From Pontimonas salivibrio (GTDB lineage Bacteria; Actinomycetota; Actinomycetes; Actinomycetales; Microbacteriaceae): a stretch of 64,000 bases of DNA. The notes under the pieces were generated by a model. The model had not been told where the DNA came from. It made no database searches and worked only from the letters and a program-made list of their open reading frames with translations. The stretch spans positions 186,001 to 250,000 of the forward strand of contig NZ_CP026923.1 in NCBI RefSeq assembly GCF_002950575.1, read 5' to 3'. The position numbers were made by a program, and so were the translations under genes. Positions 50,020 through 59,925 of the stretch are shown here, piece by piece (position 1 is the first letter of the stretch; each line of letters opens with the position of its first letter).

Positions 50020-51258
50020 CTATGAGTGACTGACCAGGCGGCGGCGGTATCGCAGTGCGGTGACTGTGTCGGCGATTCGCGGTGAGTCGAAGGGTAGGGC
50101 GCCGGCTCGAAGGTCTGCCTCCAGATCACCTGTGGCATCCAAGAGTTTGGTGATGATTCGTTCGGTGATTTTGCTGGAGAGTCCTAGCGAGTTGCCAAAG
50201 GCGATCAGTTGGCGACGAGAAATATCACGGCGCCTACCAGCAATCGGGAGGGCGAGCGTTGAATCACCATAAATGAGAGTGGAGGGAAGGTCATAGGCGG
50301 GGGCGAGCACCCACTCACCATCTCGGCGAACGATCGACATGTTTTTCGCATGTTGGTCGCCGTTTCCGGTGAGGAGCGCGAACACTACTTGCTCGAAAGC
50401 GAGGCGCACCGCGACGAGGTTCGCCGCACACAAACCCGATAACACGGTGATGACTGTGTCCATCGTGGTGTTGTATTTGTCGGCAGGCCAGAGACCCAAC
50501 ACTTGGCAACCGTCTTCCACCGGGAGCATGCGCGGTGATTCCCCGGGGCCGCCTGGTATTGCCGGTCGGTCGAATCGGCTCACCAGTAGGCCACTGACTC
50601 CGTCCCTGTCATATATGACTGAGTGATCAACAGCAGGGATCCCCGCTCGTCTGGCGAGCGTGAGGAAGTAGGCCTCGTTTTCGACAAGGTGGGGGTATTC
50701 CGGTGGGTTGAGTTTGAGGATCGTGTCCCGGTTTTTGTGCTTCACGGGAACCGTAATGTTCTTGCCCGAGACCTTTTCTTGCACACCAGCCAGTGCCACT
50801 CCATCGAGCGGGACGTCGTCGGCAAGAAGCTGGGAAAACGACACGGTTGACGGGTCAGTAAGAGTGGGCTTTTGCTCGCCTGGAGTTTCTGGTGTGTGGC
50901 CGCGGCGGACAACCTGCACATCCCCCACAGTGTCGTGACCCACGGCCACCAGCAAACCCAGTTCATCATCGGCAGAGGTTTTGATGCGCCGACGCAGTGC
51001 CGTGAGTCGGCGACCTTCCGGGAGCAGGCCAGAAAAATATGCCGGCACAGCCCCCGAAGGGCTAGTGAGTGGTTGGTCGGTTAGCGGCAGTGTGGTGGCA
51101 ACGGCGGCCTCATGCCCGTCGAAATTCTCAAGGTAAGCATCGAGGTAAGAAAAACTGACCCCGTTCTCGGTTTTCGTCAGACGAGCAGCCAGTACTCCTG
51201 CTTTGTAGACGTCGGCCTCATTAACGGGCTCTTGCCAGGAGTCGTCATCAATGCTCAT
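50020..51258 (-). CDS. hipA: HipA-family serine/threonine kinase toxin
   Basis: This protein of about 412 residues has the HipA layout. An N-terminal subdomain with GLLPEGRR is followed by the phosphate-loop-like AGVQEKVSGK, the kinase core with GNGDQHAKNMSIV (catalytic Asp and Asn) and the Mg2+-binding APAYDLPST. In E. coli the kinase phosphorylates glutamyl-tRNA synthetase and induces dormancy; the target here is unknown. The ATG at 51258 overlaps the end of hipB by 11 bases, which fits a coupled antitoxin-toxin pair. An upstream start in the same frame lies within hipB and is less likely. It is convergent with the surface-protein gene. Confidence 0.9.
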   Translation of the reverse strand: MSIDDDSWQEPVNEADVYKAGVLAARLTKTENGVSFSYLDAYLENFDGHEAAVATTLPLTDQPLTSPSGAVPAYFSGLLPEGRRLTALRRRIKTSADDELGLLVAVGHDTVGDVQVVRRGHTPETPGEQKPTLTDPSTVSFSQLLADDVPLDGVALAGVQEKVSGKNITVPVKHKNRDTILKLNPPEYPHLVENEAYFLTLARRAGIPAVDHSVIYDRDGVSGLLVSRFDRPAIPGGPGESPRMLPVEDGCQVLGLWPADKYNTTMDTVITVLSGLCAANLVAVRLAFEQVVFALLTGNGDQHAKNMSIVRRDGEWVLAPAYDLPSTLIYGDSTLALPIAGRRRDISRRQLIAFGNSLGLSSKITERIITKLLDATGDLEADLRAGALPFDSPRIADTVTALRYRRRLVSHS

Positions 51259-51496
51259 GTGGCTGACTTTCAGCTTTGGTTGGTTCGGGTTGGCGCGGTG
51301 CAAGGGAGAGGGTAAGGCCGAGGGCCGCGGCGAAGGCTAGGACCCGATCTAACTGCACTGAGGCCTTGCCCGACTCGCAGTCGTGGACAAATCGCACGGA
51401 CACTCCAGCGAGCTCCGCTGCATCTTGCTGGGTTAAGCCCAACTTTTTGCGCCGCGCCCGCAGTGTCGAAGCAATTGACGGTGACGATCCCAGCAC
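51248..51496 (-). CDS. hipB: HipB-like antitoxin, XRE-type helix-turn-helix
   Basis: This 82-residue DNA-binding protein has the Cro/CI helix-turn-helix TLRARRKKLGLTQQDAAELA, then GVSVRFVHDCESGKASVQ. A short C-terminal tail follows (EPTKAESQPHEH), and a flexible tail is common in HipB. It neutralises HipA and represses the operon. The GTG at 51496 directly follows GGAGG, so spacing is unusually short and the true start may differ slightly. Two dyads upstream are likely its binding sites. Confidence 0.88.
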   Translation of the reverse strand: MLGSSPSIASTLRARRKKLGLTQQDAAELAGVSVRFVHDCESGKASVQLDRVLAFAAALGLTLSLAPRQPEPTKAESQPHEH

Positions 51497-51510
51497 CCTC
51501 CGCCTCTCGT

Positions 51511-51530
51511 TTATGTGCGTTCACACATAA
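51511..51530. promoter_or_regulatory. HipB operator 1
   Basis: TTATGTGCGTTCACACATAA is a dyad 14 bases upstream of the hipB start. It matches the second dyad at 18 of 20 positions. This is typical of autoregulated hip operons with repeated operators. Confidence 0.75.
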
Positions 51531-51571
51531 TTATGCATTAAACACACTGGGACTTAGAGCATTTCCTATTT

Positions 51572-51591
51572 TTATGTGCGAACACACATAA
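51572..51591. promoter_or_regulatory. HipB operator 2
   Basis: TTATGTGCGAACACACATAA is the second copy, with its centre 61 bases from operator 1 (about six helical turns). Two HipB dimers on the same DNA face could loop or bend the promoter. Confidence 0.75.
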
Positions 51592-52030
51592 ATTGGTGTC
51601 GAGGTGCGGGTTTATCTCCTCACCAGGGGTTATACGCGTATACGCGCAGATTTTGGGAGGAGGCCGTTTAGGCCATTCGGTGGCGGCGCCACATGAGGCG
51701 TAGGGCGATGGAAGCCTTTGTGAAATACATGAGCCGTTGAATTAGTAAGGAATATTCCTCTCGCTGACCCGATGTCCTCCAACAGCCCCACTGTCTCTAT
51801 AGAAAGCGTCGCAAAGTTGACGTCAAAAAACCCCACGACCTAGCCAATTGCGGTTCGAAATGCGTCAGCCGTGGGGCCACACGATCAGATTTCCTTCACG
51901 ATTTTGGAGGGGGGGAAAGGTTGACTAACGACCTCATCGGGCCTGCAACTCGTGGACGCAGGCGGTCCACGTGACGTTGGACCCACTCACACAGCGCTGT
52001 TAGCGTCAGAGGGGGCTGAAGGCGCACAGG
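51592..52030. other. gene-poor interval between hip operators and the broken dps gene
   Basis: No gene could be supported here. Short frames exist on both strands but show neither domains nor ribosome binding sites. The interval contains the palindrome TATACGCGTATA at 51631-51642, continued as CGCGCA, which is discussed separately. Composition is mixed, with both AT-rich and GC-rich patches, as expected for decaying DNA. Confidence 0.5.
51631..51648. repeat. TATACGCGTATA palindrome, second copy of a motif seen at 18454
   Basis: ACGCGTATACGCGCA (51634-51648) equals the sequence at 18454-18468 base for base. The first copy is in the promoter between the Lrp regulator and the arginine genes. 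Here it is not in front of any intact gene. Confidence 0.5.
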
Positions 52031-52507
52031 ATGTCTGAACACACTTTTGATAACTAGACGCACGCCGTCCAAAAGGTTGGGTAACTTTTCGATCCCATCA
52101 TTCAAAATCTCGCCGGTTTGGCACTGATTGGTCAACAGATGCAATAGCACGTCCGCGGTGCCACGTTTATCGCCGTGCATGAACTGCTGGATGGAGTGGT
52201 GAGTCGAGCACTCGGCCACACTGACACCCTCGCCGAGCGTGTGGTGGCTTTAGGCCTACCAGTGAACATGACCAAAGAGGCGGTGGTGAAGAATGCTTCC
52301 GCTGCATCGCCGGAACCACGCTTTATTCAGGCCGCCGCGGCAATCAATGTCGTGATTGGTGCCATCGACGCGGTGCGAGAGCCGCTAAAGGTCGCGGTCG
52401 ATGAATTGGGCGAGGTTGACTCGGTGAGCCAGGATGTGGCGATTGGGATTCTTGGGGAACTGGATAAGGACCGCTGGTTTCTCCACGCCCACATCTCGGT
52501 GGACTAG
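52031..52507 (+). pseudogene. dps: Dps-family ferritin-like protein gene with three in-frame stops
   Basis: A single reading frame from the ATG at 52031 runs for 158 codons. It encodes a recognisable Dps: LFDPIIQNLAGLALIGQQMQ, then HVRGATFIAVHELLDGVV, then AERVVALGLPVN, and ELDKDRWFLHAHIS near the end. It is interrupted by TAG at 52055, TAA at 52082 and TAG at 52145. The last stop replaces the conserved Trp of the WHV motif next to the ferroxidase centre (TGG to TAG). No frameshift is needed, and all three stops fall in the first 39 codons. A GTG at 52175 could start a 110-residue C-terminal fragment lacking part of the ferroxidase site. Dps normally stores iron and shields DNA. Confidence 0.75.
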
Positions 52508-52631
52508 AGGCTCTGGCGCACCCTGACTGAGCTCAGAGTGTCACCATCGTGGGCGTTGGCCTTCCTGCGCCTGTGCGTGTGAAGCAATCTGTTTCACGAA
52601 GCGAGTGGCTGGCCCGACGGTAATGCCGGGC

Positions 52632-54143
52632 CTACAGCTCGCCGGTGAGCCTGGTGTGGAAAGCGATTGTGGCGTCATTCATTCCCTCAAAGGTGACCTT
52701 CTTGCCACGTTCCTCATATTTGTTTTCAATGGCGTCGAGGGCAACCACAGTGGAGGCATCCCAGACATGGGATTGGGAGAGGTCAATCACTACCCGCTCC
52801 GGGTCTTTCGAGTACTCAAACTGGGTAGTCAGGTCGTTGCTGGAGGCAAAGAACAACTCCCCGACTACCGTGTAGCGCACGAATGGGCCCTCAGCGTCAA
52901 CGGTTTCTTCTCGTGCCACGTTGGTGAAGTGGGCGACCCTTCTGGCAAACATCACCATGGCGACCAGAACACCGGCGGCGACACCAATAGCCAAATTGTG
53001 TGTCCACACGGTGATCACCACGGTGGTGAGCATCACGAACATTTCACTCTTGGGCAGGGTTTTGATGGTCGAAATTTTGATGCTGTGCCAATCGAAAGTG
53101 GCGATCGCCACGACGATCATCACCGAGACGAGTGACGCCATGGGAATAATCGCGACGAGGTCCCCCAGGAGTAGCACCAGCATCAAGAGGAATACTCCCG
53201 CGAGGAAGGTCGAAATACGTGTACGCGCGCCGGATGCCTTCACGTTGATCATGGTTTGGCCGATCATGGCGCAACCGCCCATGCCGCCAAAGAAGCCCGA
53301 CAGGATGTTGGCACCCCCCTGGCCGAGTGCTTCACGGGTTTTCCGCGAGTGGGTGTCGGTGATTTCGTCGACCAGCTTCGCGGTCAACAGCGATTCGATC
53401 AGACCGACCACGGCCATAGCGAAAGCAAATGGCGCAATGATTTCCAGGGTTTCCCACGTGAAGGGGACATCGGGAATAAACAGAGACGGCAGTGACTGGG
53501 GCAGTGCCCCCTTATCGCCGACCGTGGGGACATTCAACCCCCAGGCCACTGCTGCCGTGGTGACCAACACGATGGACACCAGCGGGGCGGGAACCACTTT
53601 CGTGATCTTGGGCATCAGCCACATGATCAGCAGACCAGCTGCCACCAACGGGTAGACCATGAATGGCACACCCAGCAGCTCTGGCAACTGCGAGGTGAAA
53701 ATCATGATGGCGAGAGCGTTCACGAAGCCGACCATGACTGAGCGGGGAATAAAGCGCATCAGTTTTGCCACCCCAAAAAGGGCGAACACGATTTGAAACA
53801 GCCCCGCCAAAATGACCGTGGCGATGAAATATTCCAAACCATACTCGCGGGCCACAGGAGCAATCACCAGCGCAATGGCGCCTGTTGCGGCCGTAATCAT
53901 CGCAGGCCGGCCACCCAGAAACGCAATCGACACGGCCATGATGAAAGAGGAAAACAGGCCCACGCGGGGGTCGACCCCAGCGATAAGGGAAAACGCAATC
54001 GCTTCCGGGATCAGCGCTAAGGCGACGACAAGCCCGGCGAGTACTTCACGCGTGAGCAAACGAGGTGAGCGAAGTGCTTGCCACACTGTGGGCTCGATGC
54101 GGTAGCGGTTGTGGGGCTCAGGAAGAGAAGAAACAGCGGACAC
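52632..54143 (-). CDS. SulP-family anion transporter with STAS domain
   Basis: This protein of about 503 residues has the SulP layout. The N-terminal segment LAGLVVALALIPEAIAFSLI begins the transmembrane core, with GRPAMITAATGAIALVIAPV and ESLLTAKLVDEITDT in the middle. The core has about 10-12 helices and is followed by a cytoplasmic STAS domain from about 410, with ERVVIDLSQSHVWDASTVVA. Substrates of the family include sulfate, bicarbonate and dicarboxylates. A bicarbonate role (BicA-like) or sulfate is equally open. The GTG at 54143 was chosen; the frame is open to 54230 but that part lacks homology. It stands alone downstream of the SDR terminator. Confidence 0.9.
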   Translation of the reverse strand: MSAVSSLPEPHNRYRIEPTVWQALRSPRLLTREVLAGLVVALALIPEAIAFSLIAGVDPRVGLFSSFIMAVSIAFLGGRPAMITAATGAIALVIAPVAREYGLEYFIATVILAGLFQIVFALFGVAKLMRFIPRSVMVGFVNALAIMIFTSQLPELLGVPFMVYPLVAAGLLIMWLMPKITKVVPAPLVSIVLVTTAAVAWGLNVPTVGDKGALPQSLPSLFIPDVPFTWETLEIIAPFAFAMAVVGLIESLLTAKLVDEITDTHSRKTREALGQGGANILSGFFGGMGGCAMIGQTMINVKASGARTRISTFLAGVFLLMLVLLLGDLVAIIPMASLVSVMIVVAIATFDWHSIKISTIKTLPKSEMFVMLTTVVITVWTHNLAIGVAAGVLVAMVMFARRVAHFTNVAREETVDAEGPFVRYTVVGELFFASSNDLTTQFEYSKDPERVVIDLSQSHVWDASTVVALDAIENKYEERGKKVTFEGMNDATIAFHTRLTGEL

Positions 54144-54322
54144 AAAACACCTGTCTATTGGGGGAGGGAACGACTGAATCTCTGCTTCAGACAGGCACAT
54201 CAGCGGGCCGCAGGACGCACGGCAGAACACCGCAACTTACCCTTCGACCCTACCCGGCATGTAGACATTCTGTAGACACAACAGGACCCCACCGCGCAGC
54301 GGATTGCGGAAGGGGAATGAAT

Positions 54323-54350
54323 AAGGCCCCCACCCGAAGGTGGGGGCCTT
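54323..54350. terminator. Rho-independent-type hairpin between the SDR gene and the SulP region
   Basis: AAGGCCCCCACC pairs with GGTGGGGGCCTT as a perfect 12-bp stem with a CGAA loop, 11 bases past the SDR stop (minus strand). On the minus strand it continues as ATTCATTCC, a weak T-rich tail. It likely ends the SDR transcript. Confidence 0.8.
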
Positions 54351-54360
54351 ATGAAGGGGT

Positions 54361-55116
54361 CTACTTGGTGACGTAGCCACCATCGACGACATACTGTGAG
54401 CCCGTGACAAACGAGGACTTATCGGACAGTAGGAGGCAGACCACTTCGGCAACTTCTTCAGATTCGCCGAGGCGCCCGACCGGGTGCAGGGTTACCAGTC
54501 CAGCCATTGTTTCCGCATCGAGGTTGTTGGCGAGCAACGGCGTATTGATGTACCCGGGGTGAACTGAGTTCACTCGAACACCCTGAGCCGCGTATGCCAG
54601 TGCAGAAGCCTTGGTCATTCCCACCAAAGCGTGTTTGGCAGTGACGTAGGGCAAGAAGCCTCCCTCGCCAACGAGACCCAAAATGGAGGAGGTGTTCACA
54701 ATCGACCCTCCACCAGACTTGACGATTTCCGGCGCCTGGTACTTGATTCCGTAGAACACGGAGTGCAAGTTCACATCCATCAGCTTGTGGTACTCGGCAA
54801 TGTCGATGTCTTCCGGAAGGCCGGTGGGACCACCAATTCCGGCGTTATTGAATGCGCCGTGCAGGTGACCGAACGTCTTGACTGTCCAGTCGACCATCGC
54901 CTTGACGGCTTCGGGGTCGCCCACATCTACCGCGGTGGCTTGTGCACTACCGCCGGCGTCAACAACCTTCTTAGCGACGGCTTCCGCCGCGGCAAGGTCA
55001 ATATCCGCTACCGCGACATTGGCTCCTTCACGGCCGAGCTGCAGGGCAACAGCCTCGCCAATGCCCGATCCGCCGCCAGTTACCAGGACGGTTTTGCCTG
55101 TGAATTCTTGTGTCAT
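54361..55116 (-). CDS. short-chain dehydrogenase/reductase
   Basis: This 251-residue classical SDR carries the cofactor motif VTGGGSGIGEAVA at the N-terminus and NNAGIGG near 90. The active-site Ser is in NTSSILG, and the YxxxK pair is in YVTAKHALVG. The C-terminus ends with SQYVVDGGYV. The Asp at the end of beta strand 2 (VADIDLAAA) favours NAD over NADP. It reduces or oxidises an alcohol/ketone; the substrate is not predictable. It has its own promoter region upstream (55117-55371, no gene seen there) and the strong terminator at 54323-54350. Confidence 0.93.
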   Translation of the reverse strand: MTQEFTGKTVLVTGGGSGIGEAVALQLGREGANVAVADIDLAAAEAVAKKVVDAGGSAQATAVDVGDPEAVKAMVDWTVKTFGHLHGAFNNAGIGGPTGLPEDIDIAEYHKLMDVNLHSVFYGIKYQAPEIVKSGGGSIVNTSSILGLVGEGGFLPYVTAKHALVGMTKASALAYAAQGVRVNSVHPGYINTPLLANNLDAETMAGLVTLHPVGRLGESEEVAEVVCLLLSDKSSFVTGSQYVVDGGYVTK

Positions 55117-55371
55117 GCGCGCTCCTTTGTTGGGGTCTTAGGCCACCCTTGGTCCGCGGAGCTTTGTGTGCTTCGGGTCCGCGAGGGCAGCAGCCCTCAG
55201 GCGCCTTGTTATTACCTCCAGTGTCACTGATAATCCAATGATGTGACTGAACGTTGTCGAGTGTTCACTCAACCGCCGTCTTTCTCCGGGGGATTGTGGC
55301 CGGGTTTTTAGCCGAAACCTCCAAAGACCGACATGGGCGGCCGAGGGGTTGAGTAAGTGTCCTCGGAAAAT

Positions 55372-55413
55372 ACTGGGGGCCCCGCCACGCAGTTGCGTGA
55401 TGGGGCCCCCAGT
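55372..55413. terminator. katG terminator hairpin
   Basis: ACTGGGGGCCCC and GGGGCCCCCAGT pair as a 12-bp stem. The loop has its own CACGCA/TGCGTG stem. It lies 13 bases past the katG stop on the minus strand. The region 55117-55371 on its other side holds no gene and serves as the SDR leader. Confidence 0.75.
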
Positions 55414-55425
55414 AACGCGATGCGA

Positions 55426-57654
<2,229 letters not shown>

Positions 57655-57656
57655 CT

Positions 57657-57672
57657 ATACCCGTAGGGGTAT
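57657..57672. promoter_or_regulatory. candidate CsoR/RcnR-type dyad between katG and the TRIC-type gene
   Basis: ATACCC-GTA-GGGGTAT is a strong GC-core dyad with AT ends, a form seen in operators of the CsoR family. It sits in the 120-base divergent region, 69 bases before the katG start and 37 bases before the TRIC-type gene. The regulator is not in the window. Confidence 0.4.
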
Positions 57673-57708
57673 CAGTGTCACCTGGATTCGGAGGATTCCT
57701 GCCACACT

Positions 57709-58395
57709 GTGAGCGTGGACTTCACCATCAGCGACAGCACCGTTCAAGGTGTGCTTTTCGTGTTTGAAGCGATTGGCGTCGTGGCTTTCGCGCTTTCCGG
57801 TGTGGTGGCCGCCGTGCGGGCCAGACTGGACCTTGTCGGGGTGGTCGTCATTGCGTTACTCACCGCCCTCGGTGGTGGGACGATTCGTGATTTACTTCTC
57901 GATCGGTCACCGTTTTTTTGGGTGATCCACCAAGAGTATTTGTGGGTGATTATCGGGCTGTCTGTGCTTGGCGCCATGGTGCTGCGATCCCGACATTTCG
58001 ATCTCACTGAACGGGCCATTCAGTGGCCTGATGCGCTAGGGCTGGGAGTTTTTGCGGCCTCGGGCGCGCAAATCGCCCTCCAGAATGGGTCAAGCCCTCT
58101 GATCGCAACCATGATGGGCGTGATCACCGCCTCGGTAGGCGGAATTTTGCGCGACGTACTGCTCAATAAGGTGCCGTGGCTTGTTGCCAGTTACCAGCAT
58201 TACGCCATCATCGCCTTTGTGGGCGGTTGGTTGGTGTGGGGGCTCAACGAATTGGGCGCGTCACCTGCAGTGTCGGTGGCTATTTCGGCGCTCGTAGCTG
58301 CCACGTGGCGCCTGTTGGCGATTGCCTTCAATTGGCAACTGCCTAACTGGCGCCGTGACGACCACACCGGTGCGATTGCGCTGCCACCGCAGTAG
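57709..58395 (+). CDS. TRIC-type cation channel family protein (UPF0126/YicG-like)
   Basis: This 228-residue protein has seven hydrophobic helices in two homologous halves. Each half carries the family segments: VALLTALGGGTIRDLLLDRSP-like in the first and GVITASVGGILRDVLLNKVP in the second, with the conserved GG...RD motif. Some prokaryotic members are K+ channels of the TRIC family. Ion specificity is an inference. The GTG at 57709 is followed by another GTG at 57715, with no good ribosome binding site for either, so the exact start is uncertain. It is divergent from katG. Confidence 0.88.
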   Translation: MSVDFTISDSTVQGVLFVFEAIGVVAFALSGVVAAVRARLDLVGVVVIALLTALGGGTIRDLLLDRSPFFWVIHQEYLWVIIGLSVLGAMVLRSRHFDLTERAIQWPDALGLGVFAASGAQIALQNGSSPLIATMMGVITASVGGILRDVLLNKVPWLVASYQHYAIIAFVGGWLVWGLNELGASPAVSVAISALVAATWRLLAIAFNWQLPNWRRDDHTGAIALPPQ

Positions 58396-58419
58396 CCCGG
58401 TGTGGGCTCAGCGTGACAC

Positions 58420-58563
58420 CTAGTTGGGGTTGTTGAGGCCTTTGCGTTCTTCTCGCTCTTGTTCTTCGAGCTCCTCTTGGGGAATTTCTTCCGCGTTCAA
58501 GCGAGCTTTTTCTGCTTGACCTTCACGCAGTTCATACTCATTGGTCGGCCGGTTCGTTTTCAT
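58420..58563 (-). CDS. small acidic protein, 47 residues
   Basis: MKTNRPTNEYELREGQAEKA begins a Glu-, Arg- and Asn-rich hydrophilic protein. The ATG at 58563 has an ideal AGGAGG 6 bases upstream, which is the main argument that it is a gene. The frame is open upstream but that part is not convincing. It is convergent with the TRIC-type gene. No family is recognised. Confidence 0.65.
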   Translation of the reverse strand: MKTNRPTNEYELREGQAEKARLNAEEIPQEELEEQEREERKGLNNPN

Positions 58564-58694
58564 GGGGGCCTCCTCTTTCTTGGGTTCCGGACACCTCCGG
58601 TAGCCCCAGCGTAGTACTCCTGCTGATAAACGCTTCCAGTCTTTTAGGGCGCTCGCCATGCTTCTGTTCACCTTCGTGGCGTACAACACAGAGT

Positions 58695-59288
58695 GTGACT
58701 GCTTTTGAGGCCGTGGCCTTCGACTTCGCCCAATCGGTCTGGGTCTACCCCATTGTCTTATTGCTCTCGGCGGCCGATGCCTTCACTATTGTCCTGCCCA
58801 GCGAAACGGTAGTGGCGGGGTTGGCCAGTACCGCGGTCAGCCTCGGTGCCCCCAGCCTGTGGGGGCTTGCGGCAGCGGCTGCACTGGGTGCCCACCTGGG
58901 GGATATTGGCGTGTTTTTTGTTGGCCGTGGGTTAGCAAGGACCCGTTGGCTTCGTGATGGGTCACGGGTGGGTACCGCGCTGCGTTGGACAAGGGCGCGA
59001 CTGGACACCCAGGGTCCGCTCTACATCATGTCCGCCCGCTACATTCCTTAAGGCCGCATTTTGGTGAACGCTGCTGCAGGCTCCAGCGGCTATCCGGTGT
59101 GGCGCTTTGTGGCGCTCTCCGCTGTGGGGTGTGTGGTGTGGGCGGGTGCGTATGTCGGTATTGGCGCCGGTGCAGGATCCTGGTTTGGGGATCAGTGGTG
59201 GCTGGCCCTCATCGTTGCCGTGGTGGTGGCTATCCTGCTGGGTTTTGTTGTCGACCGTCTTATTCGGCGACAGGCCAACGGTTCCTGA
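58695..59288 (+). pseudogene. DedA-family membrane protein gene with one in-frame TAA
   Basis: A single frame from the GTG at 58695 codes for a DedA-type protein of 197 codons. It is interrupted by TAA at 59049-59051 at the conserved motif. The motif reads ARYIP-stop-GRILVN, where relatives have an Arg-[FY]-[IV]-Pro-Gly-Gly-Arg-type sequence. Upstream, VLPSETVVAGLA and GAHLGDIGVFFVGR fit the family; downstream, NAAAGSSGYPVWRFVALSAV continues the last helices. The stop truncates the protein after 118 residues. A GTG at 59061 could restart a 75-residue tail. DedA proteins include lipid scramblases for undecaprenyl phosphate. No frameshift is needed. Confidence 0.75.
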
Positions 59289-59301
59289 CTCCGGCTGGTT
59301 C

Positions 59302-59922
59302 TTAGTCAGCTGGGGGAATGATTCGGCCCTGGAGTTGATCCGAGTGCTCCCAGAGGTACCAGGCTGCCACCGAACGATAGGGCCTCCAGCGTTCGGCGAT
59401 TGCCGGGGTCGCCTCGCCAAAGAAGTGCTCCATTGAGCGACGAAGCCCCAAGTCTCCCTGGGACCACACATCGAGTCTGCCAAGACCAAACATCATGAAC
59501 ATTTCCGCCGTCCACGGACCGATCCCTTTCACGGCGGTCAATGTTGAGACGACGGTCTCATCGGGCGCATCGGTCAGCAGGTGGGGGGTAATCGTGTTGT
59601 TCAGAAAAGCTTCCGCCAAGCCGTGACTGTAGGCCACCTTGGAGCGAGAAAAACCTAAGGCGCGAAGGTCTTCTTCGCGGGCATCGAGTATTCGCTCAGG
59701 AGTGAGTGGACCCACGAGCGCTCGCAGCCTCGCTTCGATGGTGTCGGCTGCACGGACAGAGAGCTGCTGTCCGACAATTGAACACACTAGGACATCGAAA
59801 TATTTCTCCGGCTCCACCGGTGCAAAGCCCGGTGGGCGGTGGATGCCAATGAGGCCCGCCATGACCTCACAGCGGTCACCGAGGTGGGTGAGAGCCTCAG
59901 CGTACGGCGCCTGGGGTGTCAT
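59302..59922 (-). CDS. DNA-3-methyladenine glycosylase, AlkA/HhH-GPD type
   Basis: This 206-residue protein has the helix-hairpin-helix of the HhH-GPD family, in VVSTLTAVKGIGPWTAEMFM. The catalytic Asp follows in DVWSQGDLGLRR. This matches bacterial AlkA-like glycosylases that remove alkylated bases. It lacks the N-terminal AlkA domain, so it belongs to the shorter form. It starts three bases after the end of the phosphatase gene upstream and is likely co-transcribed with it. Confidence 0.9.
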   Translation of the reverse strand: MTPQAPYAEALTHLGDRCEVMAGLIGIHRPPGFAPVEPEKYFDVLVCSIVGQQLSVRAADTIEARLRALVGPLTPERILDAREEDLRALGFSRSKVAYSHGLAEAFLNNTITPHLLTDAPDETVVSTLTAVKGIGPWTAEMFMMFGLGRLDVWSQGDLGLRRSMEHFFGEATPAIAERWRPYRSVAAWYLWEHSDQLQGRIIPPAD

Positions 59923-59925
59923 CGC

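Noticed and set aside
51630-51836. Short minus-strand frame of 68 codons in the gene-poor interval
   Set aside because: It has no recognisable domain, no ribosome binding site and a composition like non-coding DNA.
51896-52219. Minus-strand frame of 107 codons opposite the dps 5' part
   Set aside because: It is the antisense shadow of the dps frame. The plus-strand translation shows Dps motifs and the minus one shows none.
45155-52631. Possible integrated element bounded by tRNA-Arg
   Set aside because: No integrase, transposase or second copy of the tRNA end was found by eye, so a mobile element is not called.
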